A DNA stretch of 64,000 nucleotides, from assembly GCA_963666035.2 (NCBI GenBank), contig CAXXJI010000006.1, positions 62,001 through 126,000 on the forward strand. The letters run 5' to 3'. Below are positions 54,094 through 62,999 of this stretch, piece after piece. Numbering within the stretch: position 1 is the stretch's first letter; every line of letters begins with the position of its first letter. Position numbers and translations under genes: made by a program. Source of the stretch: CALMFG01 sp963666035. GTDB taxonomy: Bacteria; Bacillota; Clostridia; Christensenellales; CALMFG01. The notes beneath the pieces are model-generated. The model was not told where the DNA came from, did no database searches, and saw only the letters and a list, made by a program, of their open reading frames with translations.

Positions 54094-54107
54094 AGGGGAG
54101 AGGTAGC

Positions 54108-54716
54108 ATGGGAAAGAATTTTGAGGAAATCAAAGCGGCGATGAAAAAGGAAAGCGACGCTGTTTTGGACGCGATAGAAAGCCTTGAAGAACCAGCGGTG
54201 GAAAATCTGTTGGAAGCCATCGTCCGCTGTGAGGGCAAGCTGGTCTTTTCGGGATGCGGCACATCGGGCGCCGCCGGCAAAAAGATGGCGCATACTTTCA
54301 GCTGTGTTGGACGTCCCGGTGTTTTTTTGGAACCTTCGGACGCTGTTCACGGCGGACTTGGGGTGGTGGTCGATAAGGATATTGTTATTCTGCTCTCAAA
54401 GGGCGGATCAACCGCCGAAATCAACCATCTGATTCAGCCAGCAAAAATGAAAAACGCCTTGGTGGTCGGAGTGACTGAAAACCCCGATTCTGTGCTGGCA
54501 AAAGAGTCTGATATATTTGTTAAAGTGAAGGTGAAAGAGGAAGCGGACAGTTTTGATATGCTGGCGACCTCCAGCATTGTGGGTATCATCGCGGTGTTTG
54601 ATGCGCTTGCGATCAAGGCTGGTGAGCTGACCGGATTCTCTAAGGAAAAATTCGGAATTATCCACCCTGGCGGGGCGGTAGGAGAACGGCTTCTTAATAA
54701 AAAGCTTTATGACTGA
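54108..54716 (+). CDS. SIS-domain sugar-phosphate isomerase, copy 1 (KpsF/GutQ-like)
   Basis: A 202-residue single SIS domain: FSGCGTSGAAGKKMAHTFSC, LEPSDAVHGGLGVV, ILLSKGGSTAEINHLIQP and the terminal FGIIHPGGAVGERLL resemble arabinose-5-phosphate isomerases (KpsF/GutQ) without their CBS domains. Likely chemistry is D-arabinose-5-phosphate to D-ribulose-5-phosphate or a similar aldose/ketose pair. The ATG at 54108 has GGGGAGAGG upstream. It overlaps the epimerase gene by 8 bp. Confidence 0.85.
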   Translation: MGKNFEEIKAAMKKESDAVLDAIESLEEPAVENLLEAIVRCEGKLVFSGCGTSGAAGKKMAHTFSCVGRPGVFLEPSDAVHGGLGVVVDKDIVILLSKGGSTAEINHLIQPAKMKNALVVGVTENPDSVLAKESDIFVKVKVKEEADSFDMLATSSIVGIIAVFDALAIKAGELTGFSKEKFGIIHPGGAVGERLLNKKLYD

Positions 54717-55383
54717 TCGGCAAACTGGTGTCAGGTTTTCGCCTTCGTTACGCGGCGGCAATCTCTTGGCTTTAGGGGAAAGTGCTGAAATTGCTGAACG
54801 CGCGGGGGCAGAAAGCCTGCATATTGACATCATGGACGGTCACTATGCGCAGGATTTCGGTTTCAATCTGGAAACGGTTGAGATGCTGTCAAAAATATCT
54901 CCGCTCCCGCTAGACGTGCATATGATGGTGCTTGATATCGAGAAGTTGATTGAACCTTTCCTTCATGCGCCAGTGCGCACCCTATGTATTCATCCCGAGA
55001 CCGTAAAGGATGCGAAAGCGATGCTCGGGGAGATTAAAAAAAGCGGGAAGCTGGCGGGCATTGCTGTTGCGCCGGATGTCAAACTAACAGAAGTGGTCCC
55101 TTTGATTGCGCTGTGCGATGAGGTTTTGGTATTGACGGTGACCCCTGGTGACGGCGGCGGTACATTCCATACCGGTGCCGTTGAAAAGATTCCAGCGTTA
55201 CGAGACATGACAAATCAGATGAATCGCCGGATGGTTATCAGCGTGGATGGCGGCCTTAATGTGGTTCGTGCGCAGACATGCGTTCTAAAGGGCGCAGATA
55301 AAATTATTATGGGAAATGCTTTTTATCATGCAGAAGACAGTATGGGCATTCGAAAGGCGGTTTGTTTTGGAAAAGTGGTTTGA
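54709..55383 (+). CDS. Ribulose-phosphate 3-epimerase family protein
   Basis: A 224-residue TIM barrel of the RPE/AlsE family: RFSPSLRGGNLL, HIDIMDGHYAQDFGF, LPLDVHMMVLDIEK, VLVLTVTPGDGGGTFH and ISVDGGLNV. Active-site His and Asp are kept. It would turn D-ribulose-5-phosphate into D-xylulose-5-phosphate, or act on allulose-6-phosphate like AlsE. No ribosome site is evident; the start overlaps the SIS stop (ATGACTGA), so translation is coupled. Confidence 0.87.
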   Translation: MTDRQTGVRFSPSLRGGNLLALGESAEIAERAGAESLHIDIMDGHYAQDFGFNLETVEMLSKISPLPLDVHMMVLDIEKLIEPFLHAPVRTLCIHPETVKDAKAMLGEIKKSGKLAGIAVAPDVKLTEVVPLIALCDEVLVLTVTPGDGGGTFHTGAVEKIPALRDMTNQMNRRMVISVDGGLNVVRAQTCVLKGADKIIMGNAFYHAEDSMGIRKAVCFGKVV

Positions 55384-55975
55384 ACATGCAAGCCAGATGT
55401 GGCAGAGGAATGCAAGCACGATTGCTGAGCTTTCCGAAACCATTGATGAGAAGCAGTATAACGATATATTGAGTGCAGTACTAAACTGCAAAGGCCGGGT
55501 CGTGACCATGGGCATGGGGACTTCATCGGTCGCGGCGCGAAAAATTGCACATATGTTTTGTGTATCTAATGTTCCCTCCTTTTATGTTTCTCCTGGAGAT
55601 GCCGCGCATGGAGCATTCGGCGCGGCACAGCCGGGGGACCTTCTGATTGTGCTGTCCAAAGGCGGCAACACCGAAGAACTTGTCAATCTTATCGATCCAA
55701 TTAAAGCAAAAGGATTAATGCTGGCTGTTGTGACACAGAATATGGACTCCAAGCTGGCAAAAGCCGCGGATATGGTTTTGAATTTAAAAACGGACGAATC
55801 GGATCATCTGCATCGGCTGCCAACCGCAAGCATTGTGGCTATCATATCGATTTTTGACGCGATGGCGGATGAGCTGTCGCGGTATCCGCAGTTTTCAGAC
55901 GAGATATTTTATTTGAATCATAATCATGGTGCGGTCGGCGCCGATTTAAAAGCCGAACGGGGAAGCAAAGCATAA
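55367..55975 (+). CDS. SIS-domain sugar-phosphate isomerase, copy 2 (TTG start)
   Basis: A 202-residue paralogue of the SIS protein at 54108: TMGMGTSSVAARKIAHMFCV, VSPGDAAHGAFGAA, IVLSKGGNTEELVNLIDP and a NHNHGAVG ending in place of HPGGAVG. The TTG at 55367 is taken as the start because GAAAGGCGG lies 6 bp upstream and the domain begins there; longer in-frame ATGs (55316, 55328) lie deep in the epimerase gene. It overlaps that gene by 17 bp. The pair may form a heteromer or serve different sugars. Confidence 0.8.
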   Translation: MEKWFEHASQMWQRNASTIAELSETIDEKQYNDILSAVLNCKGRVVTMGMGTSSVAARKIAHMFCVSNVPSFYVSPGDAAHGAFGAAQPGDLLIVLSKGGNTEELVNLIDPIKAKGLMLAVVTQNMDSKLAKAADMVLNLKTDESDHLHRLPTASIVAIISIFDAMADELSRYPQFSDEIFYLNHNHGAVGADLKAERGSKA

Positions 55976-56017
55976 GCGGTATCAATTGACTCATTGTAAA
56001 AAAAGAAAGGGGCTATC

Positions 56018-56842
56018 ATGATTCCAAATTACAAGATGGCAAATGGTGTGGAAATACCGGTTCTGGGCTTGGGGACATATTTGACAAAAAACGGAGAAGT
56101 GGCAGCCCAAACGGTGCGCGATGCGGTTGAGGTGGGATACCGCAGTATTGATACGGCCTGGTTTTATGGCAATGAAGAAGGCTTGGGCGAGGGCATCCGT
56201 ACTTGCGGACTTGATCGAAAAGAAATCTATATCACAAGCAAACTCTGGAACGCGTTTCATGGATACGAAGCGACATTGACGGCTTTTGAAGACTCATTGA
56301 AGCGGTTAGGGGTGGATTACCTAGATGAGTATTTAATCCATTGGCCGGGACAGGTACAGAGTTATCTCCCCACATGGAAAGCGTTTGAAAAGCTCTACAA
56401 AGACGGACGTATCCGAGTGATCGGGGTGTCCAATTTTACGCGTGATCTTTTGACACACTTGCTTGAAAATTGCGATATAAAGCCAATGGTGGATCAGATT
56501 GAAGTCAATCCGGTGTTTCAGCCGAATACACTGATCGCGTTTTGTCAAGAAAACGATATTCTGGTAGAAGGCTGGCGGCCGCTGGTGTGGGGACAGTTGG
56601 AGAAAGAACCAATCATCGCAGCATCTAAAAAGCATGGCAAGACGCTGGCGCAGGTGGCTTTGCGCTGGCAGTTTCAGAAGAATTTACGCACACTGCCAAA
56701 AACGACGCATAAGGACCGGATGATTGAGAACATCAATATCTTTGATTTCGAATTGTCCGAAGAAGAAATATCTGCCATTGACGGACTAAATACCTGGATA
56801 AGAACAGGCGAGAGCCCGGACGAGTTTTTCTGGAAAGGGTAA
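56018..56842 (+). CDS. Aldo/keto reductase
   Basis: A 274-residue NADPH-dependent aldo/keto reductase. The catalytic tetrad is visible: Asp and Tyr in DTAWFYGNE, Lys in ITSKLW, His in LIHWPG. GVSNF and LPKTTHKDRMIEN (cofactor) are typical, though the usual PLG loop reads RPLVWG. It may reduce a pentose or ketose to a polyol or the reverse. It begins 42 bp after the SIS gene and is the last gene before a terminator. Confidence 0.9.
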   Translation: MIPNYKMANGVEIPVLGLGTYLTKNGEVAAQTVRDAVEVGYRSIDTAWFYGNEEGLGEGIRTCGLDRKEIYITSKLWNAFHGYEATLTAFEDSLKRLGVDYLDEYLIHWPGQVQSYLPTWKAFEKLYKDGRIRVIGVSNFTRDLLTHLLENCDIKPMVDQIEVNPVFQPNTLIAFCQENDILVEGWRPLVWGQLEKEPIIAASKKHGKTLAQVALRWQFQKNLRTLPKTTHKDRMIENINIFDFELSEEEISAIDGLNTWIRTGESPDEFFWKG

Positions 56843-56948
56843 ATTGTGAGTTCTGATAATGAATGATACATACCAAGGTTTAGGCCCACTTTAAGCATGC
56901 AGTGGTTTTTTACAGGTGAGAATCACTTAACATCACAATATAAAGACG

Positions 56949-56982
56949 AAAACACCATGCGGATGCGGGTGTTTTTGTTTTA
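56949..56982 (+). terminator. Probable terminator of the pentulose operon
   Basis: AAAACACC pairs with GGTGTTTT across an 11-base loop, followed by TGTTTTATT. It lies between the aldo/keto reductase gene and the convergent regulator gene. No other feature is seen in the 237-bp gap. Confidence 0.65.
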
Positions 56983-57079
56983 TTATTGTGAAAAGGTTAG
57001 GGGAATAAACACCGAAGCTTTATCAATAGTGAGGTTGGGATCAGGCCAGGCGGCAGAAAAGTTATCAACCGCATCCCCC

Positions 57080-58627
57080 TTACCCAATATTGTTTCGATA
57101 TTCCTTTGGGGTCTCACCGGTGATATGCTTGAAAGCTTTGCTGAAATTGGAAACATTCGTATAGCCCACGGCATTGGAAACATCATAGATTTTATACTTT
57201 GGGTCCGCCAGCATTTTTTTTGCCGACTGCATCCGATAAATCAAAAGATAATGCGAGAAGGTTTCCTGCATTTCCTGTGCAAAAATCCGGCTTAAGTAGC
57301 TCGGCGTAATATAAAGCTTTTTTGCTGCCAGAGTAAGCGTTGCGGTTGTGTAAGATTCCTGAATATACTTGATGGCCTGACTCACGAGCCAAGTACTTTG
57401 AATATCGTCGTCTTGATAGGTTTCGCACAGTGTTATCAGGGCTTCTCGAAACACATCGTATAACATATCCAAAGAATGTTTGGTCGTGATTTCCATTTTG
57501 ATGTTGGCGAGAAAATCTTTGATCATCTGATTGCGCTTCAATTCCGAAAAATGTAGTGTTTCTACCACATCATCGAGCAGTTTCATGCATTCCAGCTTGA
57601 CGTTATTTATGTCAAAAATCTGGTTGATTTTGGCAAAATCAGCAAAGAAACCATTCAACAGCTGAACCACAGTATCTGACTGATTGGAGCTCATGGCTGT
57701 CGCAAAATCTGCGGCGTCGGGATGAAAAGATACGTCTGGGAATTGTGAAAGCGTATCAGCATATCGCTGGTCTGGATTTGTGTAACCCATTTTGTTGCCT
57801 AAAAAAACAAGACAGCATTCGGGATAAATGCGTTTGATATCAACGATGGGCTGAATGCCGCTGATACTTGAATTGGTAAGCTGGGTATTAAACCTCTGAC
57901 GAATCTGGTTCATGGCAGTGCCCATGTGACGCTCTAATGCTTTTGTAAAATTCTCATGAGCGATGCCAATGATGATGTATTCTTCACGTGAAATCTGCAC
58001 ACTGAACTGTTTTATGCCTGCCACCACATCCAAGTGTGATAAAAAATCAATGGGGTTTGAGGACGGATCAGAAAGTCGCAAGCATATCCCCGAAACAATA
58101 CTCTTTGAAGCCAGGTCAATCTGTAATGATCGAAGTATCTCAGCTTCCTTTGCCGTTGGCAGAAGGGAGGTATATAACAGATTTTTGATGGCACTGGTGA
58201 CCAAAACCGATTGAAGGGCGTCTTCTGCACTCAGATTTTCCTTCTCTTTAGCGGCCATAATTTTTTCGGCGCAGTTACTGACCGAAAGCAGCAATTTATC
58301 CTCGTCAATGGGTTTTAAAATATAATCAAACGCGCCGTACCGGATGGCACTTTGTGCGTACTCAAAATTGCTGTATGCGCTTAAAAAAACGATCTCACAT
58401 TTCAGCTGTTTTTCACGCACCTTTTTAATCAGTTCAACCCCGGTTAGTTTAGGCATGGCAATATCTGAAAGCAGAATATCGGCTTTCAGATTTTCGACCA
58501 TTTGTAAGGCAGAAAGACCATCCGCGGCGGTTCCCACTACCTCGACGCCAATGCGCGACCAATCCATCAATTGATGAAGGCTTTCACGAATGAGGCGCTC
58601 GTCATCAGCAATAATCATTTTTAGCAT
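57080..58627 (-). CDS. YesN-type response regulator (full length)
   Basis: A 515-residue regulator: receiver (1-120) with IIADDE, phospho-acceptor Asp55 in ILLSDIAMP and Lys in ILKPID; a variable middle domain (about 150-400); and a C-terminal AraC double HTH (LTLAAKKLYITPSYLSRIFA; VGYTNVSNFSKAFKHITGETP). The start at 58627 matches the receiver; the frame runs further upstream only inside the sensor gene. It is 13 bp after the sensor stop and would activate the importer at 60673. Confidence 0.93.
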   Translation of the reverse strand: MLKMIIADDERLIRESLHQLMDWSRIGVEVVGTAADGLSALQMVENLKADILLSDIAMPKLTGVELIKKVREKQLKCEIVFLSAYSNFEYAQSAIRYGAFDYILKPIDEDKLLLSVSNCAEKIMAAKEKENLSAEDALQSVLVTSAIKNLLYTSLLPTAKEAEILRSLQIDLASKSIVSGICLRLSDPSSNPIDFLSHLDVVAGIKQFSVQISREEYIIIGIAHENFTKALERHMGTAMNQIRQRFNTQLTNSSISGIQPIVDIKRIYPECCLVFLGNKMGYTNPDQRYADTLSQFPDVSFHPDAADFATAMSSNQSDTVVQLLNGFFADFAKINQIFDINNVKLECMKLLDDVVETLHFSELKRNQMIKDFLANIKMEITTKHSLDMLYDVFREALITLCETYQDDDIQSTWLVSQAIKYIQESYTTATLTLAAKKLYITPSYLSRIFAQEMQETFSHYLLIYRMQSAKKMLADPKYKIYDVSNAVGYTNVSNFSKAFKHITGETPKEYRNNIG

Positions 58628-58640
58628 GATATTTCTTATT

Positions 58641-60416
58641 TTAAGCCTCCTTGTCAATGGGAATATCAAACCATACAGTGGTTCCCTTACCAACCGATGT
58701 TTCAATGTGAATGCCTTCTTTAACGCCGTAGTCCATTTCCAACTGCAGATTAATGTTTCGAAGCGCAAAACTGTCTTCCGCGTCCAAGTTGTCCGAATGT
58801 AAACTTTGACGGATTTTTCTAAGACGCGACGGCGTGATACCGTTGCCGTTGTCCGAAACAGTGAACCGTGCATTCTGGTTTGTTCGCAGTAACGATACAT
58901 TGATATGGCCATTTTCACAACCATGAATACCGTGAACAATGGCGTTCTCAACCAGAGGGATAAACAGATATTTGGATATGCGCAGGTTTAGAAGCGAATC
59001 GTCAAATTGTGTTTCATAAGTCAGCGCATCACCCAACCGGATTTTTTGTATATAAAGGTAATAAGTAATCAGTTTAAAAACATTCTTTACCGAAATCTGA
59101 TCCTTGCCGTAGGAAAGGCTTAAACGGTAAAAATTGGCGAGCGCGGAAATCAGTTTACTGAGCTTGGGCACCCCATGTTGTTTTGCCAGCCAATGGATGG
59201 AATCCAGCGTGTTATACAAAAAGTGTTCATTAATCTGGTTCTGAATCAATTTCAGCTGAATGTCTCGCTTGGCCAATTCACTGATGTAGTTTTTCTCAAT
59301 CAGCGATTCGATATTGATTGTCATTTCATTGAATTTTCGGTTGATCAACCCGATTTCATCGTTTCGCTTCACGGGCATCCTCGCCTTAAAGTCGCCAGTC
59401 TGTACGCGCTGCATCCCGTTTGCCAGCAGGCGTATGGGTTTATAGAAATATACATAGACGAGTATGATAGAAAGTAAAATCAACAGTACCGATTCCACCG
59501 CATACCATACCGTTAGACTGGTCACGCGCGAAGTGGCGCTTTGAATCTGCGAGAGCGGCGCAAACGCCACATAAGTAAAACCGCTGTATTCGGATTTCAA
59601 GAAAGAAAGGAAGATGGTAGAATCCTCATACTCAATATCCAGTGAGCCGCTGTCTTTATCAAGTGGAACTTGGGACGCAGCATATGTGATCATTTCTCCG
59701 AAACCCTCGTTTTTGTCATAAAGGACATTTCCGCTGGCGTCCAGAATAAAGCAGGCACCGCCGTCTCCCAAATCAATATCGTTTAACATATTAGTCAATA
59801 CATCAGTTTTAATGTTGATGGAAAGCAAGCCTTTCAGAGGCTGACGATAATTCTGTATCACGCGGTAGTGTGATAGAATCTGGGTTTCACCATCTTCCAG
59901 CGCTGTTGTTAAGCACCAAGGCTGATGAATCAACCGGCGCTCGTATGCTATGTACCATGCGGTGTCGGTCATATCGCAGTTATTGAAGGCGGGATCCCAG
60001 TTGATGCTGGAAATAAACATCCGGCGTGCGTCCAGACAATATAAATAGGTGGAATAAATATTATTATCACGTACAGAAGTTTCAACCAGAACGTCTTTGA
60101 TGGTGCGAACGGATAGATAGTCCGTGTATTCATCTCGCTTTTCATAAGCCTCCAGCCGCTCAATGGCACGGACGAAAGGCGTGTTTAGCAGCATATCGGT
60201 ATGGTGGGCTTCCAATCCTTTCAGCACGTGGTCGGCTGTGATTGAGATGATATTGAGATTGCCGGAAAGGTATTCGTCGGCGCGTTCATGTTCAATCTCC
60301 CTCACTTTTTGCGAGGTAGAAATCAGCAGAACAGTAAAGGGTATTATCATGAATACCAAGAGAAGTGAAATGAAATGCAGGATGACGCTGTTTTTTAAAA
60401 AATGTTTCCGAGACAT
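58641..60416 (-). CDS. YesM-type sensor histidine kinase
   Basis: A 591-residue sensor: TM1 about residues 7-32 (ILHFISLLLVFMIIPFTVLL), a large extracellular domain, TM2 (SVLLILLSIILVYVYFY), HAMP, then the kinase domain with His398 in QNQINEHFLYNTLDS and an ATPase end (LVENAIVHGIHG, SVGKGTTVWFDIP). The usual INPHFL reads INEHFL. The start at 60416 is chosen because TM1 follows directly and GGGGA lies upstream. It is divergent from the binding-protein gene it should control. Confidence 0.93.
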   Translation of the reverse strand: MSRKHFLKNSVILHFISLLLVFMIIPFTVLLISTSQKVREIEHERADEYLSGNLNIISITADHVLKGLEAHHTDMLLNTPFVRAIERLEAYEKRDEYTDYLSVRTIKDVLVETSVRDNNIYSTYLYCLDARRMFISSINWDPAFNNCDMTDTAWYIAYERRLIHQPWCLTTALEDGETQILSHYRVIQNYRQPLKGLLSINIKTDVLTNMLNDIDLGDGGACFILDASGNVLYDKNEGFGEMITYAASQVPLDKDSGSLDIEYEDSTIFLSFLKSEYSGFTYVAFAPLSQIQSATSRVTSLTVWYAVESVLLILLSIILVYVYFYKPIRLLANGMQRVQTGDFKARMPVKRNDEIGLINRKFNEMTINIESLIEKNYISELAKRDIQLKLIQNQINEHFLYNTLDSIHWLAKQHGVPKLSKLISALANFYRLSLSYGKDQISVKNVFKLITYYLYIQKIRLGDALTYETQFDDSLLNLRISKYLFIPLVENAIVHGIHGCENGHINVSLLRTNQNARFTVSDNGNGITPSRLRKIRQSLHSDNLDAEDSFALRNINLQLEMDYGVKEGIHIETSVGKGTTVWFDIPIDKEA

Positions 60417-60599
60417 ACCCTTATTTCCCCAAGGAAATGATAACATCTTTATGTTGTTTTGTATATGAAGTAAGCCGTTCGATAGATAAGGGGACAAAAA
60501 ATCATAAGGAATCATAAATAGGCATAACGAAATATACCCTTGTGTCAAAAGTGAAGACCGATAGGATATAAAAACATAAGAAAAAGCAAGTGAGATATC

Positions 60600-60647
60600 T
60601 TAATTTATAAGAAAACACATGCCATAATACGGATATGCACATGTGCA
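60600..60647 (+). promoter_or_regulatory. Probable promoter and dyad before the third CUT1 importer
   Basis: TTAATT (60600-60605), a 17-bp spacer and CATAAT (60623-60628), followed by a perfect 12-bp palindrome TGCACATGTGCA at 60636-60647. The weak -35 fits activation by the YesN-type regulator. The 256-bp gap between the divergent genes holds no gene. Confidence 0.5.
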
Positions 60648-60672
60648 CAAAAATTATCGGAGGGAACCATTA

Positions 60673-61992
60673 ATGAAAAAAGTGAAGAAATGGGCAGTGC
60701 TGTCTCTGGCGCTGCTGCTCTGCATCTCCTCGCTGGTTGCCTGCACCGCACCGGATGCAGCTGATAACAGCGGAACGAACGATGCAAGCGATGCGCAAGC
60801 ACAGAACACCATGGACACGGCGGATGCTGAAGGCGGGGTTATCACCTTCTACGGTTTTTCAGACTGGATGGAAGCCGATCCTTACAAGACAGCCTATGAA
60901 GGGGCCAAGGCGAAATTCGAGGCTGAGAATCCTGGATTCATTGTAGAGCTGCAGAGCGATCCTTGGGGAGACTGGGAACAAAAATATAAGACCATGTTTG
61001 CCGCCGGAGAACCGGCAGACGTATTTATGGTCAATAACCCTGATTTTCCGACTTTTGCAAACAGCGGTAATCTATTGGACATTGCACCCTACGTTGAAGA
61101 CGGTTATTTCGATGATTTCTTCCAGGGTGTTCTCGGAATGTACAAATGGCAAGGCTCTATCATGGCGATTCCTTTTACCACCGACTGCCGTATTCTTTGG
61201 TACAACAAAGACATCTTCAGTGAAGCGGGTTTAGATCCGGAAAAAGCGCCGGCAACGTGGGCCGAAATGGTATCTGCCGCACAGCAGATTACAGAGAAAA
61301 CCGGTAAATACGGCTTCGGAATGGATTTAGGTCTTCAGGAATTTCCGTCTCAAGCGCTCTACTGCGCGAGTGCCAGCACCATTATCAATGTAGCAGACGA
61401 CGGCAGCATTACACCCAATGTTGACACAGCTGAGTTCAGAGCATACTTGACCGCATTGAATGATATGAAGGGTACTTTCGAACCAGACTATACCATTTTG
61501 AACCATCACGATGTTGCTAACCTTTTTGCAGCAGGTCAGATTGGTATCATTATCGGTAACACGTTAGAAGCAACTACGATTTATGACACTGACTGGTACG
61601 CACAGGCACTTATTCCAAGCTATGATGGAACAACCAATGGTTCATATGGCGGTGGATTTGGTATCAGTGTCAGCAGCAGCTGTGCTTACCCGGAACAGGC
61701 TGTAAAATTCGCACAAATGGTTTGCAGTGCAGAATTCTGCGCGGATGAGATTTCCGACATCCCGGCCAGCAATGCAGGCGTTTCCAATGCCGAAAAAGCA
61801 CAGGATGCGCGTTTTGCGACATACTTTGAACAGATTCAATACGCAAGACAGGCACAGCCAAAAACCTTGTATTATGCAGAAATCGATTTGGCCGTTAATG
61901 AAGTTGTGGCCGAAGTATTGGTCGGCGGTATGTCGGTAGACGATGCCGTGGCCGAATTGGAACAACGCATTACCGAAATTGTTGGACAATAA
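60673..61992 (+). CDS. ABC importer solute-binding lipoprotein (CUT1)
   Basis: A 439-residue lipoprotein with lipobox SLVAC, an Asp/Ala-rich tether and an SBP_bac_1-type fold (VITFYGFSDWMEADPYKTAY; EPADVFMVNNPDFPTF; DCRILWYNKDIFSEAGLDPE). The ATG at 60673 has GGAGGG about 8 bp upstream. Its ligand is unknown; the regulator pair upstream and the unfinished gene at 63855 are the only clues. Confidence 0.92.
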   Translation: MKKVKKWAVLSLALLLCISSLVACTAPDAADNSGTNDASDAQAQNTMDTADAEGGVITFYGFSDWMEADPYKTAYEGAKAKFEAENPGFIVELQSDPWGDWEQKYKTMFAAGEPADVFMVNNPDFPTFANSGNLLDIAPYVEDGYFDDFFQGVLGMYKWQGSIMAIPFTTDCRILWYNKDIFSEAGLDPEKAPATWAEMVSAAQQITEKTGKYGFGMDLGLQEFPSQALYCASASTIINVADDGSITPNVDTAEFRAYLTALNDMKGTFEPDYTILNHHDVANLFAAGQIGIIIGNTLEATTIYDTDWYAQALIPSYDGTTNGSYGGGFGISVSSSCAYPEQAVKFAQMVCSAEFCADEISDIPASNAGVSNAEKAQDARFATYFEQIQYARQAQPKTLYYAEIDLAVNEVVAEVLVGGMSVDDAVAELEQRITEIVGQ

Positions 61993-62026
61993 AGCACACA
62001 ACAATGAGAACTTACGATATCGCATA

Positions 62027-62063
62027 ATGATGGGAGGCTCGAAAATGAGCCTCCTGTCATTTT
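62027..62063 (+). terminator. Hairpin between binding-protein and permease genes
   Basis: GGAGGCTC pairs with GAGCCTCC around GAAAAT, extended by weaker ATGA/TCAT pairing, followed by TTTT. It is 35-71 bp after the binding-protein stop and resembles a leaky terminator. Confidence 0.75.
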
Positions 62064-62093
62064 AAAATGGTGTACATGCAGTTGGAGGACAAA

Positions 62094-62999
62094 ATGAGCA
62101 TCAAAAAAACAAAGAAAAGGCAGAGGAAAGTAAAAGCGTTGCCATACCTTTTACCGGCCATCATGATTATGGTGGTCATGCTGGGGTTCCCGATTGTCTA
62201 CAATTTTATTCTCAGCTTTATGAAATGGGCGATTAAAGATCCAACCCACCCGTTTATCGGGTTCCAAAACTATATTAATGTGGTGACCGATAGTCATTTT
62301 CCAAAAGTGCTTACCACCACTGTGCTTTGGACACTCGCGGGTGTTGTGCTTCAAATGGTGATCGGAATCGGCCTGGCACTGTTTGTGGAAAGCTTAACAC
62401 GGGGCAGAAAAATGATGCGTATCATCATGCTGATTCCGTGGATTATTCCGGGCGTGGTAACCGCGCTGATGTGGAAATGGCTCTTGCAGTCCGATGTTGG
62501 ACTGATCAACTATATATTGATGTCAACGGGCATCACTGAAAAAAATGTACTGTTTCTATCCCAACCGAATCTTGCGATTCTCTCGCTAATTCTGGTGAAC
62601 ACATGGAAAGCAACACCGTTTTGGTTTCTGATGATTATCGCGGGATTACAGAGCAAGCCGACAGACCAACTGGAAGCCGCAAGACTGGACGGAGCAAATG
62701 GTGTGCAGGTGCTGCGCTATGTCATTTTGCCGCATCTTTCACCGATTATCGCGTCAACCGGGGTTTTAACCACCATCTGGACATTGAATTACTTTGATCT
62801 AATTTGGGTGGTGACCAAGGGTGGGCCTTTGAACGCCACCACCACGCTGCCGATTTTTATCTATCGTCAAGCCTTTGAATTCAATGACTTTGGTGCTTCG
62901 GCGGCAACGGCAGTGATTTCATTCGTAGTGGTCACACTCATCAGCATACCGTATATCAAGCGGATGTTTAAAAATCTATCGGAAGAGGGGGTGCTTTAA
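62094..62999 (+). CDS. CUT1 ABC sugar permease, MalF type
   Basis: A 301-residue permease with about six helices (LPYLLPAIMIMVVMLGFPIV as TM1) and the EAA loop LEAARLDGANGVQVLRYVIL. The ATG at 62094 is chosen because GGAGG is 6 bp upstream; the ATG at 62067 has no site. It pairs with the next gene, which begins at the base after its stop codon. Confidence 0.92.
   Translation: MSIKKTKKRQRKVKALPYLLPAIMIMVVMLGFPIVYNFILSFMKWAIKDPTHPFIGFQNYINVVTDSHFPKVLTTTVLWTLAGVVLQMVIGIGLALFVESLTRGRKMMRIIMLIPWIIPGVVTALMWKWLLQSDVGLINYILMSTGITEKNVLFLSQPNLAILSLILVNTWKATPFWFLMIIAGLQSKPTDQLEAARLDGANGVQVLRYVILPHLSPIIASTGVLTTIWTLNYFDLIWVVTKGGPLNATTTLPIFIYRQAFEFNDFGASAATAVISFVVVTLISIPYIKRMFKNLSEEGVL

Noticed and set aside
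58628..58951. N-terminal extension of the YesN-type regulator up to 58951
   Set aside because: The extra residues are read from the sensor gene in another frame and the receiver domain begins at 58627.
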